From Actinomycetota bacterium (lineage in GTDB: Bacteria; Actinomycetota; Actinomycetes; Actinomycetales; Microbacteriaceae), in contig RFNI01000102.1 in NCBI GenBank assembly GCA_009927245.1, positions 1 through 5,697 on the forward strand: a DNA stretch of 5,697 bases, read 5' to 3'. Made by a program: the position numbers and the translations under genes. Each line of letters begins with the position of its first letter. Within the stretch, counting starts at the first letter, position 1. This document shows positions 1-5,697 of this stretch, piece by piece. Below the pieces are notes generated by a model that saw nothing but the letters and a program-made list of their open reading frames with translations, ran no database searches and was not told the origin of the DNA.

Positions 1-180
1 ATCAGCTAGCTCATCAACAGTCTGAGGCCTAAAGGCATTTCTAACTTCAGGACGGTTAAAGGCAATACGGACTACACCCAGAGAGACATGCTGGTGGTAG
101 GTAACGTCAGTTAAACCTTCAAAACCAGATACTTCTTGCCAGATTGACTCATCAAAGAGCTCAGAAACCTTGTTTGCCAT
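1..180 (-). CDS. menB: 1,4-dihydroxy-2-naphthoyl-CoA synthase MenB, N-terminal 60 codons (3' end outside window)
   Basis: MenB is the crotonase-fold enzyme of menaquinone (vitamin K2) synthesis. It closes the ring of o-succinylbenzoyl-CoA to give 1,4-dihydroxy-2-naphthoyl-CoA in the cytoplasm. The visible start is MANKVSELFDESIWQEV, followed by GFEGLTDVTYHQH and then VVRIAFNRPEVRNAFRP and TVDELAD. The 'DVTYH' and 'RPEVRNAFRP.TVDEL' stretches are the standard MenB N-terminal signature. Catalytic residues lie beyond the window edge and cannot be checked. The ATG at 180-178 is the only reasonable start: an in-frame TAG lies three codons upstream with no start codon between. An AGGAG (183-187) sits only one base before the ATG, too close for normal ribosome binding, so a leaderless transcript is more likely. 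The gene is divergent from menC, which makes the MenB precursor two steps earlier (via MenE). Identification is firm; completeness is unknown. Confidence 0.94.
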   Translation of the reverse strand, partial: MANKVSELFDESIWQEVSGFEGLTDVTYHQHVSLGVVRIAFNRPEVRNAFRPQTVDELAD

Positions 181-185
181 ACTCC

Positions 186-192
186 TAGACTA
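186..192. promoter_or_regulatory. Symmetric bidirectional -10 element shared by menB and menC
   Basis: The sequence TAGACTA is palindromic except at its centre. Read rightward it gives TAGACT (186-191), and read leftward it gives TAGTCT (192-187). Both fit the actinobacterial -10 pattern TAnnnT. Each ends exactly 6 bases before the start codon on its own strand: GTG at 198 for menC and ATG at 180 for menB. The leftward copy is also preceded by TGT, an extended -10 (TGn). Position 189 is the centre of both the palindrome and the intergenic gap. I see no convincing -35 hexamers; they would have to lie inside the opposite coding sequences. The motif and geometry are seen directly; promoter function is inferred. 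Confidence 0.6.
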
Positions 193-197
193 ACAAT

Positions 198-1190
198 GTG
201 GAGATAACCCCAGAAATTAAAGAACAGATCCTTGCAACAGCCAAGGTCCTCTCTATCCCCATGCGCACCAAGTTCAGAGGACTAACCACCAGAGAAGTCC
301 TGCTATTTGAAGGCCCTAACGGCTGGGCCGAATGGTCTCCCTTCACAGAATATGAAGATGAAGAAGCCAGCATCTGGCTAAAAGCAGCCATCGAATGGGC
401 TTTTGGAGATATCCCAAAGACTGATGTCAAAACCATCAAAGTCAACGCCACTCTCCCTGCCGTCAAAGACGTCAGAGCAGCTCTAGCTCCCTTCGGCAAA
501 TTTGAAGTAGTGAAGATCAAAGTTGCCGAAGCAGGTCAAACACTTCAGGATGATCTAGATCGTATCCACCAGGTCAGAGAACGCTACCCAGATGCTCGAA
601 TCAGATTAGACGCGAATGGTAACTGGGAAATTGAAACAGCCCTAAAGATTGCAAAGACCATCTACCAGGAAAACATTCCACTGGAATACCTAGAGCAACC
701 GGTAAGAACAATTGCAGAGATGGCAGAACTAAAACTCAAACTACAAGAATTCAACATCAAGATTGCAGCTGACGAATCAGTTAGAAAAGTAAGCGACCCA
801 CTAGCAGTTGCTCAAGCTAACGCAGCAGATATCCTCGTCCTCAAAGTTGCACCACTTGGCGGAATAAACAACGCACTGCACATCGCAAAAGAAGCAGGAC
901 TACCTGTAGTAGTTTCAAGTGCACTAGAAACATCAGTAGGCATAAGCATGGGTGCACATCTAGCAGCACTACTCAACAGCGAATACGCAAGCGGTCTAGC
1001 AACAGCAGCATTGCTAACTGAAGATGTAACTGACTCACCCCTAATCCCAATCAATGGAGAAATACCAGTAACAAGAATTACTCCAAACAAAAACGCTCTA
1101 ACCAAACTCCAAGCACCAGAAGACAGAACTGAATGGTGGATGGAACGGTTGGGTTTGTGTTTTCGATTAGGTGCGCTCGAAAAATCATAA
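198..1190 (+). CDS. menC: o-Succinylbenzoate synthase MenC (enolase superfamily)
   Basis: MenC dehydrates SHCHC to o-succinylbenzoate in menaquinone synthesis. The protein is 330 residues, close to the usual actinobacterial length of about 320. It opens with the capping segment (ILATAKV...PMRTKFRGLTTRE, residues 11-33) and contains WAEWSPFTEYEDEEA (43-57). The barrel carries all expected enolase-superfamily residues: the KxK acid/base motif K106-I-K108, metal ligands D138 (RLDAN), E166 (YLEQP) and D192 (ADES), and catalytic K216 (VLKVAPLGG). SSALETSVGISMG (240-252) and a C-terminal WWMERLGLC (313-321) also match the actinobacterial form, so the gene looks intact. The GTG at 198 is chosen because a stop (TAG, 186-188) lies upstream in frame with no start between. 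The overlapping ATG at 196 reads into a stop after three codons, and the next in-frame ATG (residue 22) would remove the first strand. There is no Shine-Dalgarno sequence; a -10-like TAGACT 6 bases upstream suggests a leaderless mRNA. Confidence 0.96.
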   Translation: MEITPEIKEQILATAKVLSIPMRTKFRGLTTREVLLFEGPNGWAEWSPFTEYEDEEASIWLKAAIEWAFGDIPKTDVKTIKVNATLPAVKDVRAALAPFGKFEVVKIKVAEAGQTLQDDLDRIHQVRERYPDARIRLDANGNWEIETALKIAKTIYQENIPLEYLEQPVRTIAEMAELKLKLQEFNIKIAADESVRKVSDPLAVAQANAADILVLKVAPLGGINNALHIAKEAGLPVVVSSALETSVGISMGAHLAALLNSEYASGLATAALLTEDVTDSPLIPINGEIPVTRITPNKNALTKLQAPEDRTEWWMERLGLCFRLGALEKS

Positions 1191-1384
1191 AATCGAAGTC
1201 TGGCTTACAACAATCACGGCGTAGTTTAAGGCCTAAAATTAAAGTTCCTAATGCCAAATGGATTCTAACTTTCTTCGAGAGAAATCAGCGCCAAACCATT
1301 CGCAAAAGAAGAGGAACCCTCATCCTTTCCCGGTTTGGAATTGCGATCCCAATTTCAGTATTCCAAGCTACCGTTAGCATAGAT
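1191..1384. other. Spacer after menC with no intact gene
   Basis: Nothing here reads as an intact gene on either strand. A rightward open frame that starts inside menC (1133) and runs to 1432 has no family features, an unlikely composition and no ribosome site, and I do not count it. On the minus strand, the frame that holds the 3' half of the broken gene at 1385-1474 continues to 1265 with two more stops. Its last part (1265-1350) reads 'SKPGKDEGSSSFANGLA' and similar, which could be further decayed coding sequence. Only weak hairpins are visible: TTTCT/AGAAA at 1270-1284, and TTGGAAT/ATTCCAA at 1335-1341 and 1360-1366 with an 18-base loop. Neither has a U-tract, so no terminator is called between the convergent units. 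Confidence 0.5.
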
Positions 1385-1527
1385 CTAATTGTTTGGATGT
1401 TTGGAAATGCCAACATTGTATTTTGCAATTAGGTCGCCAACTGCTTCGTTAAAAATCACCCAATGTGGAATACCTCATCGGGTGTTCCATCTAGCGATTC
1501 TTCTAAAGCTAAATAGAGTTCCAGCGC
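1385..1527 (-). pseudogene. Frameshifted 3' remnant of an unidentified small gene
   Basis: Directly after the stop codon of the membrane protein gene, the same frame continues as ALELYLALEESLDGTPDE before a TGA at 1456-1458. The neighbouring frame opens just after its own TGA (1475-1477) and reads PHWVIFNEAVGDLIAKYNV, then GISKHPNN and a stop at 1385-1387. The two pieces overlap only in about 1459-1474, so one missing or extra base there would join them into one natural-looking soluble C-terminus of about 50 residues. An ATG at 1537-1539 with AAGG 5 bases upstream would be in frame with the first piece apart from the TAA at 1528-1530, so the original start may have been there. I do not recognise the family. 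Its place downstream of an RHS gene fits a decayed orphan immunity or effector gene, but that is inference. The alternative is chance coding-like composition. Confidence 0.35.
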
Positions 1528-1890
1528 TTACATCTTCATATTAGCCTTGTATGAATCTTTGCTTTCAGTGTTCATGTTCTTTGTCTTGCTTTGTCCAGAC
1601 TTTACTCGCTTGTAAATGGTAACTGACACTGCGCTGAATACAATGCTGGCTGCCATTATTCCTGTTCCGGTGACCAGATAATGGCGAATGGAATTACCTG
1701 AGATCACATACCCGTCAAATGCTAAAATTGTGAAGAAAACTGGAATGAGCATACGTCGCAAGGGTGTTGTAGAGTCATCCGCGCTCTGTTTTTGGAAAAT
1801 AGAAGCAACCCAACCTATCCAAGTAATCCAAGACAATCCCAACATAAGAGTCGCCACTGCCCAGGGGTCCGCACTTTGAGAAATAACCAT
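1528..1890 (-). CDS. Small three-helix membrane protein, candidate immunity partner of the RHS C-terminus
   Basis: This is a 120-residue protein of unrecognised family. Three hydrophobic stretches are visible: about residues 10-32 (WAVATLMLGLSWITWIGWVA), 47-64 (MLIPVFFTILAFDGYVIS) and 71-93 (YLVTGTGIMAASIVFSAVSV). Basic residues follow helix 1 (K34, R45-R46) and helix 3 (KRVKSGQSK), which predicts N-terminus outside and C-terminus inside. A hydrophilic lysine- and serine-rich tail of about 27 residues ends the protein. The ATG at 1890-1888 lies 8 bases after the RHS stop codon, so translation is probably coupled. A TTG at 1902-1900 overlapping that stop could add four residues (MILH) but looks less likely. 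No clear ribosome site precedes either start. Genes in this position behind RHS proteins usually encode immunity to the C-terminal toxin. A membrane immunity protein would suit a toxin acting at the membrane or from the periplasmic side. Function is inferred from position only. Confidence 0.7.
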   Translation of the reverse strand: MVISQSADPWAVATLMLGLSWITWIGWVASIFQKQSADDSTTPLRRMLIPVFFTILAFDGYVISGNSIRHYLVTGTGIMAASIVFSAVSVTIYKRVKSGQSKTKNMNTESKDSYKANMKM

Positions 1891-1898
1891 GTGAAGAA

Positions 1899-4800
1899 TC
1901 AATGTTTTTTAACTTTCTTTAGAGGCTTATTCGGATCGGTCTTGGATAAGGGCTTATTCGGAGTGGTTTTGAAAACAGATTCTCCTCCAAAATATACACC
2001 TGCCGCATAGGCATAACCGACTGCCATTTCTTGGCGAAAGTCTTTGAAAGTCTCGGGTGCGTGAACTTCAAGAAGACGACGATACTGCAACCCCTCCTTG
2101 GCCATCTTACCGATTGGACCGCCTACCGCTCCAAACAAACTGTCCGTCAACATGTTTTTGCCAACATAACGCCAATAGTCTGCTCCCTTTAAGCGTTGCT
2201 CATTAGCCGAGGCTGTGCCGGAAATAAATCCAGATAGAGCACCAACCAAAAGGCCACCCACTAGGCAACCTATCACCGCTGTGGCTGCGCAGATTGCGCC
2301 GCCTATGAGGCCACCGAAAACAGCAACGCCCAAGTCAAGCCAGCCATTCAACCCAGTAAAGTCGCTCATGTTGACTGGGTCGTTTGGGTAGGTGTATGGG
2401 TTTTCGTTTCCGCCTTTGACGGGGTCTTTTGAGGTGAATTGGTTGGTTTCAGGGTTATAGACTCTGGCTCCCATAAGGATGAGTCCTGTGGTGTTGGTAG
2501 CTCTTTCTTGCTGTCCGTAGGAGCTGTAGTTGATTAGGTTGGTGTTGGTTTGACTGGTTTGGGGGTTACCAAACGAGTCATAAACACTCCAGCCAGCAAC
2601 CGAGTTCCTGTCTAGATCTAGGGTTGCGACTGTGTGTCCTCGTATGTCTGTCAATTGCATAGACGAGGTTCTAACAGTGCCTTTGAAGGTTGTTGTAACA
2701 GCTAGACCTGCACCTAGAGAACCTGTATAAATCTCGGTAGCCAGGTTGGCACCTGCCTGCTGGGTGGTCCATTCAGGGTTATCTGAGGAGTCACTGTAAT
2801 GTCTGACAGTTGTCAGGGTGCCTACTGTTTCGTTTACTCTTCTACCTAAAGCGTCATACGTAAACGAGGTGGTTGAACCATTCTGGGTGATACCTGTTAC
2901 CTGATCCACCAGGCTATAACTCAAGCTGATACCAGCGTTATTTGCTGAAGCATCCACAGCCGGAATAAAGGTATTTCTACCTAAAGCATCATAAACATAT
3001 CCAGTAGTTGTTAGCTGAGACTCAGCGTTGAAAGAGTTGGTTTTAGTTGTTGTAGCACCACAAACCCCGACACTGCTGCTAGTTCGGTCTCCTCTAGCGT
3101 TATAGCTGTAACTCTCGGAGAAGCACGAAGCACCATTAGAGGACACTGATGCAAGCCTTGAAGAAGAGTCATAACCATAAACAGTGGTTTTCGGAGATGC
3201 ACTAGTTGCTGAATCCGGTGCTAGTTCTCTAACTACACGGCCATAGCCGTCATATTCTCGGCTCCAAGACAACCCCGTAGAAGCCACCGAACCGTAACTC
3301 ATAGACGAAAGCTGGCCAGCATCATTAAACCTGGTGGTTTGGGTAACACCGTTAGGGCCAGTCTGGCTGGTGAGTCTGGCGTATTCGTCATAAACACCTG
3401 AATACACGTAGCTAAAAGGTGCGCCAGCAGAACTAGAACCAGTAATAGTCATTCCTGTGACTAGAGCTCTAGGTTCAGTTGTGTTGCCGTAAGTGTAAGA
3501 AGTAGTTGTTTTAGGGGAAACAACAGTAGAAACAGCTCCTGCAGCCAACTGACCTGAAGGAACATAACTTGTAGAGGTAACTTCTCCAAGGCTATTAGTT
3601 GAACTGATCTGTCTACCCCAAGCATCAAAGCTTAGACTTGTTTCACTTTGCTTGACACCTGCAACATAGTTCTCTGTTGTAGTTTCAAGAAGTGAATCTG
3701 AATCATAAAGATGTTTAGTCGCTACCGATGCAGCACCTGAAGCGGAAACAGTTGAAGTATCCGGCCTACCATCAGCCAGATAAGTATTTGTGGTAGCTCT
3801 AACTAGAGAACCGAAACGATATTCGGCGACAGCCAAAGGGTTTAGCTCTGAATCATAGGCCGACACAAAACTCTTAGATGACGGAGTGCTCTCACCGGTT
3901 TGTGAAATACAAAGCAAATCCTGCCAAGCCGGCTTCAAACCACATTCAGGGAACAAACTATTGGCACCAGAGCTGTAATAAACAGTGATATCAGTTCTAG
4001 TATCCACACCATCAGAACCAGGAGCAACAGTCTTGACTGGTTGCCCAAGCAGGTTGAACACAGTCTTAGATGAAGCCACTAGTTGGTTAGAAGAATCGAA
4101 AGATGTAACAAGTGTTGGTTGACCTAGTGTCCAACCAGAAACAGCGCTACCATCTTGAGGAGCATATTCATTTACAGTTTTTCCCAACAATTGACTTGAA
4201 GTGCTCAGCGCTGTCCCTGCAACTAAACCAACTCTGGAAGTAGTTAGTAAACCAGTGAGAACGCCTGGCTGCTGACCTTCGTCGTAAATGAAACTTGTAT
4301 GAGTTCGGACAGTAGATTCCACGCCAGCATCATCAGAGATAGTTCTGATCGGTGACCAAGAATCAGAAACATAAGCACCATTAGGAACATTGACTCCATT
4401 GACCTGTGAGTAGAAATTAGAAACATTGGCATACATAAACTCATCAAAGGTGCTGTTACCTTCAACAGTTGTTCGATCTAAAACATTGTTGATGCCTTGA
4501 CTATCGAAAGTCGCATAGACAACATCATCTTTATCTCGGATAGTAGCTGTGTAAAGCCAATTGGTTTTGCCGTAACTAGCTGTATTGGTTGGTTTCCCTG
4601 TCACATCTAGGAAAGTGAAATCAGCGTTAAGCCAGAGATTACTTGTCGATGCAGGAACAATGACATTTCCTGACGCATCCAGCGAGATAGTGCTGTCTGC
4701 ACCAAAAACTGCTGCCGCATAGAAAGGAGCAGTTTCTTGCCCCCAAAGCAAAGTAGTTGAAAGTGGCAGGTTAGGTAGCAAACCAGTATTACCTGAAGGA

Positions 4801-5697
4801 CTCAGGTCATAAACAAAGGTTTGCTCGACACTTGAAGATGCAACCCAGAAACTGTTTAGGCTTCTAGCGACCTGAACGAGTCTGCCTGAATCATCATATT
4901 TAAATGAGTAAGGAGCGAACCCCTTGACCGAAACTTTAGAAAGCTTTCCGAAGCCGTTGTATTCATAGGAGACAGTGGAACCGTTTGCGTTATCTGTTAC
5001 CTGGATCAAACGATTACCAGAATCGTAGCTGTATGTCTTCTTCAACACTGTTACAGGTAAACCGGCTGCATCGAGATAACGGTAAGAAACAGTAGCTAAT
5101 AGTCCTGCAGCGTTGTAACTATAAACCAAACCTTGAGTAACAGCAGAACCCTGGCAGCCCACTGTCCCCATTGCCGCATAGCCTGAAGCAGATACCCTGC
5201 CCGTAGCATCAAAAGTAGTTATAACTGCTCTGCTTGAAGCACTAGATTTGGCACACAGCAAACGCCAGTCAGCGTTGGTTGGTTTTGTGAAGGTGGTGGT
5301 TGCCTGATCTGTCTCAACAACAGTTAAAACATTTCCATCAACTGTTATCTGCAGGTTCGCGGCCTTTGCTTCATCCGAAACAGGAGTCAATGTTGTTGTG
5401 CCACTGAACTCTAAAACATCTGAGTCAGGACTAATCAAATAGTAATGACCATTATCGGGATCGTTAGTGACACTATATCCAGCTAAAGCTGTCGCATCGC
5501 TAGAGAAAGATGCTGACCAGCCTTCACCAAAAACAGACGACTGGGTATCTGTATAGAAAGAATTTCCAGTATAGGTTCTTGAAACAGAGAGTGTCTGTAA
5601 CCCAACTCGTTGACTGTAATCGGTAGTAGACATGTTGAACTTGCCGGAAACCAAAGAAACAATTCCAGGACCAGCAGAAGATACAGCCCCATCTAAG
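1899..5697 (-). CDS. RHS/YD-repeat protein with variable C-terminal region (5' end outside window)
   Basis: The frame is open to the right edge, so 1265 codons are visible and the start lies outside. A TTG at 5654 is not a real start, because the upstream in-frame codons (LDGAVSSAGPGIVS) belong to the protein. Numbering from that TTG, residues 1-30 (LVSGKFNMSTTDYS...LSVSRTY) match the opening of RHS cores, which normally fold into a large secreted beta-cocoon shell. YD repeats are clear: YSYDSGNRLIQV (208-219), FKYDDSGRLVQV (251-262), REYDGYGRVVRE (799-810), YGYDSSSRLASV (826-837), YVYDALGRNTF (886-896) and FTYDALGRRVN (931-941). The last two share a 13-base DNA repeat (2840-2852 and 2975-2987). 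Residues 314-360, with AVFGAD and TNTASYG, are typical of actinobacterial members. The core ends with ARVYNPETNQFTSKDPVKGG ... SDFTGL (1063-1102), and 149 variable residues follow. Secretion signals cannot be judged without the N-terminus. It is probably an intercellular toxin carrier; the exact role is inferred. Confidence 0.93.
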   Translation of the reverse strand, partial: LDGAVSSAGPGIVSLVSGKFNMSTTDYSQRVGLQTLSVSRTYTGNSFYTDTQSSVFGEGWSASFSSDATALAGYSVTNDPDNGHYYLISPDSDVLEFSGTTTLTPVSDEAKAANLQITVDGNVLTVVETDQATTTFTKPTNADWRLLCAKSSASSRAVITTFDATGRVSASGYAAMGTVGCQGSAVTQGLVYSYNAAGLLATVSYRYLDAAGLPVTVLKKTYSYDSGNRLIQVTDNANGSTVSYEYNGFGKLSKVSVKGFAPYSFKYDDSGRLVQVARSLNSFWVASSSVEQTFVYDLSPSGNTGLLPNLPLSTTLLWGQETAPFYAAAVFGADSTISLDASGNVIVPASTSNLWLNADFTFLDVTGKPTNTASYGKTNWLYTATIRDKDDVVYATFDSQGINNVLDRTTVEGNSTFDEFMYANVSNFYSQVNGVNVPNGAYVSDSWSPIRTISDDAGVESTVRTHTSFIYDEGQQPGVLTGLLTTSRVGLVAGTALSTSSQLLGKTVNEYAPQDGSAVSGWTLGQPTLVTSFDSSNQLVASSKTVFNLLGQPVKTVAPGSDGVDTRTDITVYYSSGANSLFPECGLKPAWQDLLCISQTGESTPSSKSFVSAYDSELNPLAVAEYRFGSLVRATTNTYLADGRPDTSTVSASGAASVATKHLYDSDSLLETTTENYVAGVKQSETSLSFDAWGRQISSTNSLGEVTSTSYVPSGQLAAGAVSTVVSPKTTTSYTYGNTTEPRALVTGMTITGSSSAGAPFSYVYSGVYDEYARLTSQTGPNGVTQTTRFNDAGQLSSMSYGSVASTGLSWSREYDGYGRVVRELAPDSATSASPKTTVYGYDSSSRLASVSSNGASCFSESYSYNARGDRTSSSVGVCGATTTKTNSFNAESQLTTTGYVYDALGRNTFIPAVDASANNAGISLSYSLVDQVTGITQNGSTTSFTYDALGRRVNETVGTLTTVRHYSDSSDNPEWTTQQAGANLATEIYTGSLGAGLAVTTTFKGTVRTSSMQLTDIRGHTVATLDLDRNSVAGWSVYDSFGNPQTSQTNTNLINYSSYGQQERATNTTGLILMGARVYNPETNQFTSKDPVKGGNENPYTYPNDPVNMSDFTGLNGWLDLGVAVFGGLIGGAICAATAVIGCLVGGLLVGALSGFISGTASANEQRLKGADYWRYVGKNMLTDSLFGAVGGPIGKMAKEGLQYRRLLEVHAPETFKDFRQEMAVGYAYAAGVYFGGESVFKTTPNKPLSKTDPNKPLKKVKKH
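1902..2348 (-). other. Variable C-terminal region of the RHS protein, candidate toxin domain
   Basis: This is the 149-residue segment after the SDFTGL core boundary. In studied Rhs proteins the matching piece is cut off by the core and acts as the toxin. It begins with a glycine- and alanine-rich hydrophobic stretch of about 40 residues (DLGVAVFGGLIGGAI ... LVGGLLVGALSGFISG). This resembles a glycine-zipper double membrane helix and contains two cysteines. An amphipathic part follows (ADYWRYVGKNMLTDSLFGAVG, then a charged LEVHAPETFKDFRQE), then an aromatic and glycine stretch (GYAYAAGVYFGG) and a very basic tail (KPLKKVKKH). I see no nuclease, deaminase, ADP-ribosyltransferase or peptidase motif. 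A glycine-rich linker before a separate toxin is common, so the hydrophobic part may be a delivery element rather than the poison. Asparagine codons change from AAC only in the last stretch of the core to mostly AAT here, supporting a separate origin. Confidence 0.55.
1924..1962 (-). repeat. Short direct repeat encoding a duplicated nine-residue unit at the RHS C-terminus
   Basis: The 12-base sequence GGCTTATTCGGA occurs at 1924-1935 and again at 1951-1962, exactly 27 bases (nine codons) apart. It encodes two tandem copies of a nonapeptide, KTTPNKPLS and KTDPNKPLK, followed by the basic end KVKKH. It is likely a small in-frame duplication forming a flexible, positively charged tail. Confidence 0.7.

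Noticed and set aside
144..183. TTGACT (144-149) and CATACT (178-183) as a conventional sigma70-type promoter for menC
   Set aside because: The gap between the hexamers is 28 bases, far from the usual 16-18, and TAGACT at 186 fits the start codon better.
196..207. ATG at 196 as the menC start
   Set aside because: It reads ATG TGG AGA TAA and stops after three codons; the overlapping GTG at 198 is in the MenC frame.
185..520. Minus-strand open frame of 111 codons
   Set aside because: It lies opposite the strongly supported menC, has no family features, and would start inside a conserved gene.
812..1105. Minus-strand open frame of 97 codons
   Set aside because: It is an antisense shadow of the menC barrel region; the reading frame is open only because of menC codon bias.
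1270..1366. Small inverted repeats between the convergent genes as terminators
   Set aside because: Stems are only 5-7 bp, AT-rich, one has a long loop, and none is followed by a T-run on either strand.
1133..1432. Plus-strand open frame of 99 codons overlapping the menC end
   Set aside because: It has no ribosome site, no recognisable domain and an implausible arginine/isoleucine-rich composition, and the minus strand gives more protein-like pieces over the same bases.
1688..2010. Two short plus-strand open frames (63 and 72 codons)
   Set aside because: Both are antisense to the membrane protein gene and the RHS tail and show no independent coding evidence.
3011..5692. Three small minus-strand frames within the RHS gene (3011-3202, 4244-4465, 5483-5692)
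   Set aside because: They are out-of-frame shadows of the RHS coding sequence; their leucine- and methionine-rich translations come from shifted serine/threonine codons.

Overview
The window reads as a chromosomal piece of a low-to-mid GC actinobacterium. The MenB and MenC sequences and the style of the RHS protein are actinobacterial: the RHS core has an 'AVFGAD ... TNTASYG' segment and a 'DPVxGGNxNxYxYPNDPVN' end motif. The AT-leaning base composition would suit a small-genome freshwater or marine Microbacteriaceae-like lineage. That placement is an inference from protein style only.

Left part (1-1190): two menaquinone biosynthesis genes are arranged head to head. The first 60 codons of menB (DHNA-CoA synthase) run leftward out of the window, and a complete menC (o-succinylbenzoate synthase) runs rightward. 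Only 17 bases separate the two start codons. Those bases hold a 7-bp near-palindrome, TAGACTA, that gives an actinobacterial TAnnnT -10 element on both strands, each ending exactly 6 bases before its start codon. The arrangement looks like one symmetric bidirectional promoter driving two leaderless mRNAs for enzymes of the same pathway.

Middle (1191-1527): there is no intact gene. Minus-strand fragments look like the broken 3' end of a small protein gene, and the rest holds nothing I recognise.

Right part (1528-5697): a leftward pair. A very large RHS/YD-repeat protein enters from the right edge with its 5' end missing (1265 codons visible). It ends in a 149-residue variable C-terminal region after the RHS core boundary. 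Eight bases after its stop codon begins a 120-residue protein with three predicted membrane segments. By analogy with Rhs toxin/immunity loci, the C-terminal region is a candidate toxin, rich in glycine and membrane-like at its start, and the small membrane protein is its candidate immunity partner. The broken fragments just downstream could be the remnant of an older cassette. Toxin and immunity functions are inferred from position and architecture; I recognise neither domain by sequence.
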